From a virus, in IMG/VR virus record IMGVR_UViG_3300023049_000018, positions 1-38,232 of that record: DNA of 38,232 nt. One strand, 5' to 3'. Position numbers and translations under genes: made by a program. Positions 22,966 to 30,153 of the stretch are shown here, one piece after another. Within the stretch, counting starts at the first letter, position 1, and each line of letters opens with the position of its first letter. The notes under the pieces are model-generated. The model was not told where the DNA came from and did not search any database. It worked only from the letters and a program-made list of their open reading frames with translations.

Positions 22966-23154
22966 TTACTTCTCTCCAAGCACGTTAAATACAAATCGAT
23001 TCATGACTCTGCGTTCTAAGTCTTTGAACTTAAACTGGGGACACTCTTGTTTATTTTCTTTAAAGTATCCTTGGACTATACGATTTTCGTAATCCTCGCC
23101 GTACTTTAACACTAGAAAAGTTTCTTCTGCGCTGGTTATAGTTTTTTCTTCCAT
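22966..23154 (-). CDS. small unknown protein, 62 aa
   Basis: It starts MEEKTITSAEETFLVLKYGE and continues YENRIVQGYFKENK, then FKDLERRVMNRFVFNVLGEK. It is related by eye to the 54-aa protein below it. Its ATG lies inside the last 19 bases of dhfr, so translation is probably coupled. Confidence 0.6.
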   Translation of the reverse strand: MEEKTITSAEETFLVLKYGEDYENRIVQGYFKENKQECPQFKFKDLERRVMNRFVFNVLGEK

Positions 23155-23642
23155 ATTTCAAACGTCACGTTAGACACGCCATCGGCGTACATACAGGTAA
23201 AGTTGTGTTCAATATCGTCGATAGGTAGAAACGTATCACAATTGTAATCGCCTGTGATTCTACTAATATAAAACTCGTCTATTACGTCAATTGTTTGGCT
23301 AATAATATCAGAGCCGCCAATGACCCAAGTAATTAGGCCCGGGTAGTCGTCTGCCACAAGGCATAGTTGGTGTGCTAAGTCTCCGCAGATATATCTATGT
23401 GCTCCCGGGTACTTGTCAGGAGCACTAGTTGCAAGAACATTTACTCGTTTGGGCATAGGGCACGGCATGAAATCGTCGCTCCATGTTTTTGACCCCATTA
23501 CAACTACGTGTCCGCCAGTGTTGTTTCTAAACCATCTCATATCAGCAGCGTTATGTGGCCACGGAAGAGCGCCGTCCTTGCCGATGCCGCCTTTTTCGTC
23601 GCATGCTAAGATTGCTTTTATTTTGCTGCCTGTGTATAACAT
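23136..23642 (-). CDS. folA: dihydrofolate reductase
   Basis: 168 aa. The N-terminal strand IKAILACDEKGGIGKDGALP and the W-P-x...DMRWFRNNT segment with VVVMGSKTW are the DHFR substrate and NADPH sites. WVIGGSDII is the conserved Gly-Gly cofactor loop. It reduces dihydrofolate produced by the phage thymidylate synthase downstream. AAGGAAGG precedes the ATG; AATAAATA lies at 23661-23668. Confidence 0.93.
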   Translation of the reverse strand: MLYTGSKIKAILACDEKGGIGKDGALPWPHNAADMRWFRNNTGGHVVVMGSKTWSDDFMPCPMPKRVNVLATSAPDKYPGAHRYICGDLAHQLCLVADDYPGLITWVIGGSDIISQTIDVIDEFYISRITGDYNCDTFLPIDDIEHNFTCMYADGVSNVTFEIWKKKL

Positions 23643-23643
23643 C

Positions 23644-23946
23644 TTACCTTCCTTTTAAGGTATTTATTATTTTTTTATTCTCGTAGTCAATTTTCTTGTT
23701 AATACGTTTTATAATAGAAATGCAATACACAACAAAACAGCTAAACACAGTGTATGCTATAATAAAATATATCGCCAGTGATTTGTTGTCTGGGTACAAG
23801 AATTCTATATAAGTTCCACCTAACAAAGACCCTGCTACCCAGGCAACTATTCCTAGTACAATACAGCCCTCTTTTGAAAGCATAAAACCAAAGACAGCTT
23901 TTGTGTCACTCTTAATGATTTTAAGTAAAGTCTTAAGTTTTCGCAT
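23644..23946 (-). CDS. small membrane protein, two membrane segments
   Basis: 100 aa. A basic N-terminus (MRKLKTLLKIIKSDTK) precedes membrane segments at about 26-46 (EGCIVLGIVAWVAGSLLGG) and 57-79 (LAIYFIIAYTVFSCFVVYCI). The C-terminus is Lys-rich. Expected to sit in the inner membrane with both ends in the cytoplasm. It resembles in layout the next gene upstream. An early gene by promoter position; function unknown. Confidence 0.62.
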   Translation of the reverse strand: MRKLKTLLKIIKSDTKAVFGFMLSKEGCIVLGIVAWVAGSLLGGTYIEFLYPDNKSLAIYFIIAYTVFSCFVVYCISIIKRINKKIDYENKKIINTLKGR

Positions 23947-24005
23947 CTTATGTTTTCCTTTGGAGTGTTTCTAATGTTTCTTTGTTTTCAGACCGTATTG
24001 CAGAT

Positions 24006-24269
24006 TTAGCGCCCTGGAAGCCTGTTTATTAGCCACACTACTGACGCGCAGTATATAAACATTGCTGCAAGAATAACCATCCCCACTACGTCAGCTTCTA
24101 ACGCAGTAAACGTCTCGATTAACACGCTGGCGAGCACCAAGAAAAGCACTCCGATTGTGCTTATCGTAGTGGCTGCAATAACCACTTTGGTCATAGGACA
24201 AGTGTAACTTTCGAAGCAGCTAGTAACGTCTGACCAAAGTTCTTTTCTAAATTGTTTTAGAAGCCGCAT
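24006..24269 (-). CDS. small membrane protein, two membrane segments
   Basis: 87 aa. It starts MRLLKQFRKELWSDVTSCFE. Membrane segments are at about 28-51 (KVVIAATTISTIGVLFLVLA) and 60-82 (VVGMVILAAMFIYCASVVWL). It is the first gene after a sigma-70 promoter and heads the operon of membrane proteins, dhfr and thyA. Function unknown. Confidence 0.62.
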   Translation of the reverse strand: MRLLKQFRKELWSDVTSCFESYTCPMTKVVIAATTISTIGVLFLVLASVLIETFTALEADVVGMVILAAMFIYCASVVWLINRLPGR

Positions 24270-24303
24270 TGCTATCCCTTCTCTGTACTGTTAGTGTTTA
24301 TAC

Positions 24304-24332
24304 AGTATACACTCAGAGGGCAGTTGCGTCAA
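24304..24332 (-). promoter_or_regulatory. sigma-70-type early promoter for the dhfr/thyA operon
   Basis: Minus strand: TTGACG (24327-24332), 17-base spacer, TATACT (24304-24309). One mismatch in each hexamer. Transcription would begin near 24297, about 28 bases before the ATG at 24269. Confidence 0.7.
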
Positions 24333-24418
24333 GTCATTTTCTAGATCTTAGGCAAAGAAATCGTTGAAGGTATTATCAGTTGCTAGTTGCATCGCTGTTT
24401 GATACTTCTTTTATCACA

Positions 24419-24448
24419 ACATGGATGATGTTCAAACATCATCCATGT
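24419..24448. terminator. perfect 12-bp inverted repeat after the gp44 operon, possible terminator
   Basis: ACATGGATGATG (24419-24430), loop TTCAAA, CATCATCCATGT (24437-24448). No U-run follows on either strand, so it is not a classical Rho-independent terminator. It may block, stabilise or mark the 3' end of the gp44 transcript. The rest of 24270-24483 (~210 bases) shows only the sigma-70 promoter and no ORF. Confidence 0.45.
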
Positions 24449-24483
24449 ATTCTTCGCAGTTGGACTTCCTTGAAACGTAACTG

Positions 24484-24645
24484 TTAAGTACGAAGTGCTA
24501 AAAGTTGCGCTATAATCTGTGACCAGGCGCCAGACCTTGTTATTTTCTGAGTCACGCTCGAGCCCAAACCTCTTAATAAGATAGTCTCATACATTTCTTT
24601 TGTACTAGTTTCTGCGTTGCAGAGGTGTATAGTAAACTCTTTCAT
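24484..24645 (-). CDS. 53-aa unknown protein directly after gp44
   Basis: The ATG at 24645 lies three bases after the gp44 stop, with GGAG inside the last gp44 codons. It starts MKEFTIHLCNAETSTKEMYE and contains LLRGLGSSVTQKITRSGAWS. In T4 the clamp-loader subunit gp62 follows gp44, but this protein is far shorter and shows no resemblance to it. Basic, helical, unknown. Confidence 0.55.
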   Translation of the reverse strand: MKEFTIHLCNAETSTKEMYETILLRGLGSSVTQKITRSGAWSQIIAQLLALRT

Positions 24646-24648
24646 AAA

Positions 24649-26937
24649 TTATTTCTCCAAGTTGCGAGCTAGCTTGATTAGAACTGCTGCTAGGTTGATT
24701 TCTGGATCTGCTACAAGTGCATGGTCTACTAGTCCTTGCTTGATAATCAGAACTGCTTGGTCTTGTTGGGCATTACCTTTGCCTAATAGCTCTACGTTAG
24801 CGTACAACCAAGTGTAAATCTCCTCCATCTCTTCTGGGCGGACCGCACCGCACAACAATTGTCTTGCTGCTTGGATCTTACCTGCTTTAAACAAGTCGAC
24901 CATTTCAACCTTCCAGTCTTGCTCACCTTTGTCGGCTTCGTTAGGAGAAATTAGCTTACTGTCTTGCGAGTTCATCTGCACCATGTTGATACATTTACGC
25001 AGATCCGGATAGGTTGCTTTGACATAGGTGTCCAGTGTATCCAAATCAAATTCAACCTTTTCGTCGATTAGGATCTGTGCTACTCGAGCAGTAAACTCAG
25101 TCTGATCAATCTTAGCAATGTGAAAGCCTTGACAACGTGAGTGCAATGCTGGAATTACCCTGTTGGGGTAATTACAATTATGACTCATAAACCCGTTCGT
25201 GACGTACCAGTGTACATCTTCAAGACAACAGTCGTAAACTTCTGTTTTGTTGTGAGTGTCTTCTATGCTTACTATACTATCGTTTATAATGCCATGGCCG
25301 TAATATTTGTCCCTCCATTCAGCAAATGTCAAGAATCCGTAAGCTGATTGCTGCATCTTGTACTGTAAATATCCCATTACGTCTACAGTCTCTTGCTTGT
25401 CATAGTAGTTCCCAATTGTTTCTAAGAAACGTTTAACTTGAGAAGTCTTACCGCAGTAAAGATGCATCTCTCTTCCGGTGCTGCCGAATGTCGATGTGTA
25501 AGAGTCTCGCGTACTAGTTTGCATTTCTAAGTCAAAATGTTTAGCTGCATATAGTGCAATCTCTTCTAAAAACGATACTTGGTCGTCATTTACTATCGAT
25601 TGAGTCAAAAGTACCGGACTTACTGATATATTGTCGGCCAAAACCTTTATACTTTTGCCGTCAGCGTCGTACAGCCCTTGCAAGAATCCTTTAAAAAACA
25701 GCTTATATTGTGCAAGAGCAGGAACTTTTCTATAAGTCGTTGTCTTATTCCCTACAGTTACGCCGATGTATTCTAATAGTAACTTCAGCGGTCTATTGTT
25801 GTAGTAACTACACAACCCTTTTGAGTCTACGCCGTTTCTACTACAATTATACGTCACATCTACAAACTTTAGAAGATCTCGATGCACCTTCTCTAGAGTA
25901 CCTCGGTTGTTTGCTGCTAAGTGTAACGTAGTTGACAGATGACCGTCACCCTCCATAAATCCGGCGATCCGTCCTAACGAAAGTAACAAGTCGGCATTAA
26001 ACTGATCGAAATTTAGCTGCTCAATAATGTTCTCTACAGTGTACACAGTATTAATAAACTTGTTAATGTGTCTTACGTCTACTGCATTTACAGTAACAAA
26101 GTTATCAAACTCTGCATAGTCTTTTTTGAGGGCGTTTGTGTCAAAAGAGTATACAAACCTTGAAGCAGAAACATACTGCTTATTAGTAATATATTTTTCT
26201 AATTTACAAAACAGGTTTCTTACAGTTGCTTTGGATTTGCCTAGTGAATTTGCTAAATCAACAAGAGTCAACTCAGTTAGGTTGTTGTCAACAATATAAT
26301 TAAATATTTCGAAGTGACTTTTATCAAACACAAAGCACTTGTTATCTATTAGATATTGCTTTTGTTGTTCGGTTATAACTCCTTTGTTCGTTAGCCACAA
26401 GTAAAAATCTGTTTTACTAAAACAGTTATTGTAGTCTACGTCCTCGGCATTAAACGAATTGCCGTACAACTGCCCGGCGTAAACTGGAATACTGTCGCCT
26501 ACGTGCAAACTCTTAGCAATTTTTTCTCCCGACAACGTAAAGAATTTATGGTCGGGAGTGGCGTTTATTTCAAAACCGTGCGCTGTTTTTATCAGGCGAG
26601 TAGTGTTTGATATTGATTTTTTAATAGTTTTAGATTCTAAGAAATTATCAAACGACGCTACGTTAGTGTTGTCTAGTAAGCTGTCGATTCTTCTCATGCC
26701 TTCTGGTGTTGTTACCTTTGTGTCTCCAGTAACACAGGTCAGTATAAACCTTGCTGTTTCGTGATGCTCTTCCATTACGCCACGCAGTGCTGCCTGAGCG
26801 TTTGGGGACAAATAGTCACAATTGTGAGTTAATATTTTTTTATCTGTAATGAAGAAATTGTGATTATCTTCAACAGTTAAATCATATACTTGACGAGAAC
26901 TTGATTTTTTGATAGATTTAATTTTTAGTTTGTTCAT
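24649..26937 (-). CDS. 44: clamp loader large subunit gp44, C-terminal piece, with split-intein C-part and a complete second intein
   Basis: 762 aa. Residues 1-39 are a split-intein C-part. Residues 40-67 (CDYLSPNAQAALRGVMEE...ARFILT) continue the Walker B region. Residues 68-587 are a complete intein. Residues 588-762 resume with CNYPNRVIPALHSRCQGFHI, carrying sensor 1 and the arginine-finger SRC, to the end. Joined to the 106-aa N-terminal extein the spliced protein is about 309 aa (T4 gp44: 319). One trans- and one cis-splicing event are needed to make an active AAA+ clamp loader. Confidence 0.93.
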   Translation of the reverse strand: MNKLKIKSIKKSSSRQVYDLTVEDNHNFFITDKKILTHNCDYLSPNAQAALRGVMEEHHETARFILTCVTGDTKVTTPEGMRRIDSLLDNTNVASFDNFLESKTIKKSISNTTRLIKTAHGFEINATPDHKFFTLSGEKIAKSLHVGDSIPVYAGQLYGNSFNAEDVDYNNCFSKTDFYLWLTNKGVITEQQKQYLIDNKCFVFDKSHFEIFNYIVDNNLTELTLVDLANSLGKSKATVRNLFCKLEKYITNKQYVSASRFVYSFDTNALKKDYAEFDNFVTVNAVDVRHINKFINTVYTVENIIEQLNFDQFNADLLLSLGRIAGFMEGDGHLSTTLHLAANNRGTLEKVHRDLLKFVDVTYNCSRNGVDSKGLCSYYNNRPLKLLLEYIGVTVGNKTTTYRKVPALAQYKLFFKGFLQGLYDADGKSIKVLADNISVSPVLLTQSIVNDDQVSFLEEIALYAAKHFDLEMQTSTRDSYTSTFGSTGREMHLYCGKTSQVKRFLETIGNYYDKQETVDVMGYLQYKMQQSAYGFLTFAEWRDKYYGHGIINDSIVSIEDTHNKTEVYDCCLEDVHWYVTNGFMSHNCNYPNRVIPALHSRCQGFHIAKIDQTEFTARVAQILIDEKVEFDLDTLDTYVKATYPDLRKCINMVQMNSQDSKLISPNEADKGEQDWKVEMVDLFKAGKIQAARQLLCGAVRPEEMEEIYTWLYANVELLGKGNAQQDQAVLIIKQGLVDHALVADPEINLAAVLIKLARNLEK
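25177..26736 (-). mobile_element. complete intein with LAGLIDADG endonuclease in gp44 (sensor 1 site)
   Basis: 520 residues between ILT and CNYPNR. Block A is CVTGDTKV (Cys1), block B TPDHKFF (~60-66), block F VYDCCLEDVHWYV, block G MSHN, +1 Cys. Endonuclease motifs are RIAGFMEGDG (~256-265) and FLQGLYDADG (~351-360). An extra region at ~100-250 includes a helix-turn-helix-like stretch (LVDLANSLGKSKATVRNLF). Ordinary class 1 intein, apparently intact. Confidence 0.9.
26821..26937 (-). mobile_element. split intein C-part (IntC) in gp44
   Basis: 39 residues. Block F reads RQVYDLTVEDNHNFFITDKK and block G ILTHN, with Cys+1 in CDYLSP. Its ribosome-binding site (AAGGAAA) and start lie within the last codons of the endonuclease gene upstream. 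Confidence 0.9.
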
Positions 26938-27862
26938 AGAATTTCCTTATTTTATTTGAAGTTTTTTCATCGAATAATGAATAATCGTTTGGCTCTGGAT
27001 TTCTTAATAGATACTCTTTATCTACTAAAATAAATGTATAACCGTTGTTATCACACCATTCTTTTAATGCTTTTATTTTACACTGGGTTCTTTCGTCGTT
27101 TGTTAATTCTTTAGGTTTAACTTCTATTGCTTTTTTCGATTTATGATTAACAAAGTCTACTATGTAGATATGCCTTTTATTGTTAAATGTATAAGGAACC
27201 CTTAATGATTCATAATTAGCATCTGGGTCGTGATAATGATAAAGAGCTTCCCATGAACTGCGGTATTTTCTATTATTGTAGTACGAATCCCAATGAGTAT
27301 TCCTATTATTAGAATTAGGAGTAAATTCATTATTTAAAATTCGATTTCGCATTATTTCTGAATTTACAACAGAAGAATGTGCTCTTGCTTTTTCACCTGC
27401 ACTTGTTTTATGAAATTCTTTAAGGGCTCTAGAAATTTTTTGACTATTGTTTTTAGCTACTTCTATTCCTTTTTCTGTACGATAAAATTTTAATTTAGAT
27501 TCTGAAATTTTCTTTCCTCGTTCTTCTAGGTGTTCAGAGGACAAACACTTATTCCATGCTTTATTTCTTGTACATTCAGGACAATATTTAAAAAATCCTT
27601 GTTGCCACCCCGCGTAAAAGTATGATTCTATACCTAAAATGCATTCACAATACTTACAATAATGGGTTTCTTCTAACATAAAATGAAACCTATTACAACT
27701 ACCTTGATCTAAATGCCGAGAAATATTTTCTTGCCAGCGTCTTTTAGTGTCATAAACAACGTCTTTTTTAAATAAAGAAGTATAACCATCTACACAGTCG
27801 ACTAACAACTTTAATTCGTCGTTAGTATAATATTTTCGTCGAAAGTAGGTATTACCTCCCAT
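26918..27862 (-). CDS. free-standing homing endonuclease between the gp44 pieces
   Basis: 314 aa. A zinc-ribbon-like CKYC...CPEC is at 69-97. NUMOD3-like DNA-binding repeats follow at ~116-160 (RGKKISESKLKFYRTEKG; QKISRALKEFHKTSAGEK). The C-terminal nuclease core is SSWE (E205), YIVDF (D236) and IEVKP (E247-x-K249), as in the PD-(D/E)xK/Vsr-like superfamily. Published 'fractured genes' with split inteins in marine metagenomes carry an endonuclease gene in this same position (a Vsr-related family). It would cut intein-free gp44 and spread the whole cassette. It overlaps the IntC gene by 20 bases. Confidence 0.82.
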   Translation of the reverse strand: MGGNTYFRRKYYTNDELKLLVDCVDGYTSLFKKDVVYDTKRRWQENISRHLDQGSCNRFHFMLEETHYCKYCECILGIESYFYAGWQQGFFKYCPECTRNKAWNKCLSSEHLEERGKKISESKLKFYRTEKGIEVAKNNSQKISRALKEFHKTSAGEKARAHSSVVNSEIMRNRILNNEFTPNSNNRNTHWDSYYNNRKYRSSWEALYHYHDPDANYESLRVPYTFNNKRHIYIVDFVNHKSKKAIEVKPKELTNDERTQCKIKALKEWCDNNGYTFILVDKEYLLRNPEPNDYSLFDEKTSNKIRKFYEQTKN

Positions 27863-27899
27863 GTTTTAATCCTTATAAATTGGTTGCGAAATACTTGTT

Positions 27900-28520
27900 T
27901 TAAGTTGTTAAAATATGATCATAGTTGTGGAGTTCAGATGCTTTAACAACTTCTGTTACACCATTATTATCTACGTACCATTTGTGATCAGGTGTACAAA
28001 TAACTACTTCACCGTTGTCGAATTCAATTTCCAACGTTTCCTGGACTCCTTTGCCAAATAAAGTAAATGGCTTCCATTCAATTCTGTCTGTCTCGACATT
28101 GTATGATTTAACTAAATCATGATCGTCATTGAGATTTTTTATTTTAACTAACTGTTCTTCGTTATTTTGTAGAACAACAACAAGCGTTTCTTCATCTAAA
28201 CACTCGTCTAGTAAAACGGCCTTGAAGTCACCAAACGGAATCATCTGTACAAAGTTAACAATCTTGTCGCGAACGTCGTCAACTGAGTTTGTGCGACTTG
28301 CGTTAATTTCAAGAATGTCTAATGGATTAAGGTCAAGTTCATTAAATAGCAGTTTTGCTAGTGTGGTCTTACCAATACCTGCGTTACCAGAAAAGATAAG
28401 ATGCGGAATTGTTTTGTCTTTAATCCACTGCTCAACTTGCTTGCGCTGTGCACCGTCTCGGAACACGTAGCCTTCTACCGACTTCGGTCTATACTTCTCT
28501 ACCCAGAGAGATTTTGCCAT
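27900..28520 (-). CDS. 44: clamp loader large subunit gp44, N-terminal piece, ending in split-intein N-part
   Basis: 206 aa. The first 106 are AAA+ clamp loader: MAKSLWVEKYRPKSVEGYVF, Walker A GNAGIGKTTLAK (46-57), and AVLLDE, the first half of Walker B. The remaining 100 aa are intein N-part. The gene stops after ILTT. Its start overlaps the end of the nuclease-tailed gene by 22 bases. Alone it lacks sensor 1, the arginine finger and the rest of Walker B (DE|CD). Confidence 0.93.
   Translation of the reverse strand: MAKSLWVEKYRPKSVEGYVFRDGAQRKQVEQWIKDKTIPHLIFSGNAGIGKTTLAKLLFNELDLNPLDILEINASRTNSVDDVRDKIVNFVQMIPFGDFKAVLLDECLDEETLVVVLQNNEEQLVKIKNLNDDHDLVKSYNVETDRIEWKPFTLFGKGVQETLEIEFDNGEVVICTPDHKWYVDNNGVTEVVKASELHNYDHILTT
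27903..28202 (-). mobile_element. split intein N-part (IntN) in gp44
   Basis: 100 residues. Block A is CLDEETLVVV (Cys1); block B is VICTPDHKWYV (T-x-x-H). No endonuclease domain. Pairs with the 39-residue IntC at 26821-26937; together ~139 residues, a normal mini-intein size. Confidence 0.9.
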
Positions 28521-28987
28521 TCTTTTTCTACTCCATCTAAAATTAATTTAACATCATAGCCTTCTAAAAGGCATTGGTTTAGTTTTGCTTTGTTCTTACT
28601 TTCTAGTATCTTATCTTTGCCGTGTTTATTCCAAGTCCATGCAGATTTGATTTCATAAACAGTGTTCCCGATTAAAAAATCACTAATATATATATATAGC
28701 TTTCTATCTTCATGCAACCTCTGCCATAAGTCTTTGATTATAAACATTGACCTAGAATCTGGATGTGCCGGAGAGATGTCAACACCGCGTTCGTCTATGA
28801 TCGGCTGCCATTCAATCCCCCAGAGATTAAACTCGTTGCGAATTTGTCTGCCTAAGGTTGAATGATATATCGTTAGTTCTTCAAACGGCGTTGATAAGAA
28901 TTCTTCTTGTCCTTCTTGAGGCGCGGCTTCGAACCATCTCATTACTGCTTGAACCATTTCTTCGCGCGTTTTAGTTGCTTCTGTCAT
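28499..28987 (-). CDS. DUF6794-like protein fused to a PD-(D/E)xK nuclease-like tail
   Basis: 162 aa. Residues 1-~95 (VQAVMRWFEAAPQEGQEEFL, YHSTLGRQIRNEFNLWG, HPDSRSMFIIKDLWQRL) match, as I recall, a small conserved protein of T4-like phages (DUF6794 type) that normally ends about here. Residues ~97-162 differ in character: YISDFLIGNTVYEIKSAWTW has D103 and E112-x-K114, then KLNQCLLEGYDVKLILDGV. This is the core of a phage homing-type nuclease without its N-terminal part. It may be a fused remnant. It lies just upstream of the intein-broken gp44. Confidence 0.65.
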   Translation of the reverse strand: MTEATKTREEMVQAVMRWFEAAPQEGQEEFLSTPFEELTIYHSTLGRQIRNEFNLWGIEWQPIIDERGVDISPAHPDSRSMFIIKDLWQRLHEDRKLYIYISDFLIGNTVYEIKSAWTWNKHGKDKILESKNKAKLNQCLLEGYDVKLILDGVEKEWQNLSG

Positions 28988-29520
28988 CGCTTTTGACCTA
29001 GCTCGTTAAATGCGTATTGTACGCCTTTTGCTTGGAAGTATGCGTCAGCAAGAGCGTTGTGCAAGTTTTCTTGCCCAAAGATCTTACGCGGGTCTTTCTT
29101 GCATAGACTAAACAGTGTACGACTGTCCCGCTGTTGCCAGAAGTTCCAAGGAATAGGTTTGCCTATGTTGCGATACATATCTTCAAGGATTGTTGTGTCA
29201 AAGCCATAGCCTTGTCCCCAGATAGTATCAACGCCCACACACCACTTGGTTAGCTGTTTTAGTGCTTCTTCTACACTCAGCCTGCCCGCTGGGTCAAATG
29301 CTTCTTCCATAACTGCTGGATCCTGCTTGCCCCACCATGCAATAGTGCTGTCTGATGTTGAGCGTCCCAGCTGATCCTGTTCATCGATATCAATCTTGAA
29401 GTAAAGCTCTGAGTGTGGTTCAGCATCTGAATAAGGATCAAACTTAATTGCACCTAAGCTGAGTACTGTTGCACTTGGTGTTGTGTCAAGTGTCTCTAAG
29501 TCGATCATTCCTGCAGCCAT
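28984..29520 (-). CDS. dexA: DexA-like 3'-5' exonuclease (DEDDh)
   Basis: 178 aa from the ATG at 29520 (AGGAG upstream); a longer in-frame start overlaps another gene. DEDDh motifs are visible: GMIDLETL (Asp/Glu), GQGYGFDTTILEDMYR (Asp) and LHNALADAYFQA (His and Asp). T4 DexA (227 aa) degrades DNA from the 3' end; an RNase T-like role is the alternative. It overlaps the next gene by four bases, in the early gp44 operon. Confidence 0.82.
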   Translation of the reverse strand: MAAGMIDLETLDTTPSATVLSLGAIKFDPYSDAEPHSELYFKIDIDEQDQLGRSTSDSTIAWWGKQDPAVMEEAFDPAGRLSVEEALKQLTKWCVGVDTIWGQGYGFDTTILEDMYRNIGKPIPWNFWQQRDSRTLFSLCKKDPRKIFGQENLHNALADAYFQAKGVQYAFNELGQKR

Positions 29521-29684
29521 TCTGGTCTCCTGTTCTCTTGTCCGATACCGGATAAAATTAAAATTACGTAGAGGCTGGGCCAAGCCCACCCGGTGATGAA
29601 GCCAGTAGCATGTAATGTCATTAAGGTAATACCTGTTAGACCTGCTGTGCTAAGGCTTTTTTGATTCTGCTGTGGTAGTTTCAA
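29505..29684 (-). CDS. small membrane protein with TTG start
   Basis: 59 aa. TTG at 29684 follows AGGAG by six bases, 18 bases after the predicted transcription start. It reads MKLPQQNQKSLSTAGLTGIT and then a hydrophobic stretch through FITGWAWPSLYVILILSGIG, ending NRRPEWLQE. One or two membrane segments. It overlaps dexA by 16 bases. The start codon is unusual but the ribosome site and promoter position support it. Confidence 0.55.
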   Translation of the reverse strand: MKLPQQNQKSLSTAGLTGITLMTLHATGFITGWAWPSLYVILILSGIGQENRRPEWLQE

Positions 29685-29844
29685 GTTCTACTCCTATACT
29701 GTAAATAACAGTGTAGCGCAGAACTTGTTATGTGTCAACGATTTATTTAGGTTTTTGTGTTTGAAAACTTCGCCTGCTGGGCTCGGTCATAGGCTGTACA
29801 CTTACAAGACTGCTGGATAGCATCTTTGGTACTAGTACTTTCAT
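29685..29844 (-). other. intergenic region with promoter and a doubtful 33-codon ORF
   Basis: Besides the promoter, an ATG at 29844, eleven bases after a strong AAGGAGG, opens a 33-codon frame (29743-29844) right after the mazG stop. The peptide (MKVLVPKMLSSSLVSV...) has no recognisable features. Nothing else is seen. Confidence 0.3.
29710..29738 (-). promoter_or_regulatory. sigma-70-type early promoter of the dexA-gp44 operon
   Basis: Minus strand: TTGACA (29733-29738), 17-base spacer, TACACT (29710-29715). CTAAATAAAT lies just upstream of the -35, the same motif as ahead of phoH, so early and late promoters may be stacked. Confidence 0.75.
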
Positions 29845-30141
29845 TTAGAGGTCAGCCTCCTTTACAAAAACTCCCTCTATCATTTTGCCTTTGCGGTCTT
29901 TGATGTCGTCGTATGCTACTTGTAGACATTCTGTTAGTGTTACGTTGTTACGCTCGGCGATGTTTATAAGCACGACGATCATATCACCGATGTCGTCTTT
30001 AACGTCTTTGCCTTTGCAGATATTTGACGAAAGCTCTCCCATTTCTTCAGCTAGTTTACAAAACTGTGATTTGTCGTCTGAACCTGCAATAAGGTTCCGA
30101 TCATAATGCCATTGGGCAATCTTCTTTACTAGTTCTTCCAA
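29845..30141 (-). CDS. mazG: MazG-like nucleotide pyrophosphohydrolase
   Basis: 98 aa. The all-alpha NTP-pyrophosphatase pattern is clear: KLAEEMGELSSNI supplies the EExxEL box and DVKDDIGDMIVVLINIAERN the second acidic box (D-D-x-x-D). Single-domain size fits phage MazG-like proteins, which hydrolyse nucleoside triphosphates or alarmones. Substrate is not decidable here. First visible in a run with the co-chaperonin upstream. Confidence 0.82.
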   Translation of the reverse strand: MEELVKKIAQWHYDRNLIAGSDDKSQFCKLAEEMGELSSNICKGKDVKDDIGDMIVVLINIAERNNVTLTECLQVAYDDIKDRKGKMIEGVFVKEADL

Positions 30142-30153
30142 GTTACACCTCTT

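Noticed and set aside
28920-28945. TTCGAACC-like string that could be a tRNA T-arm; similar strings near 1212 and 6590.
   Set aside because: They lie inside coding genes and no acceptor, D or anticodon stems can be drawn.
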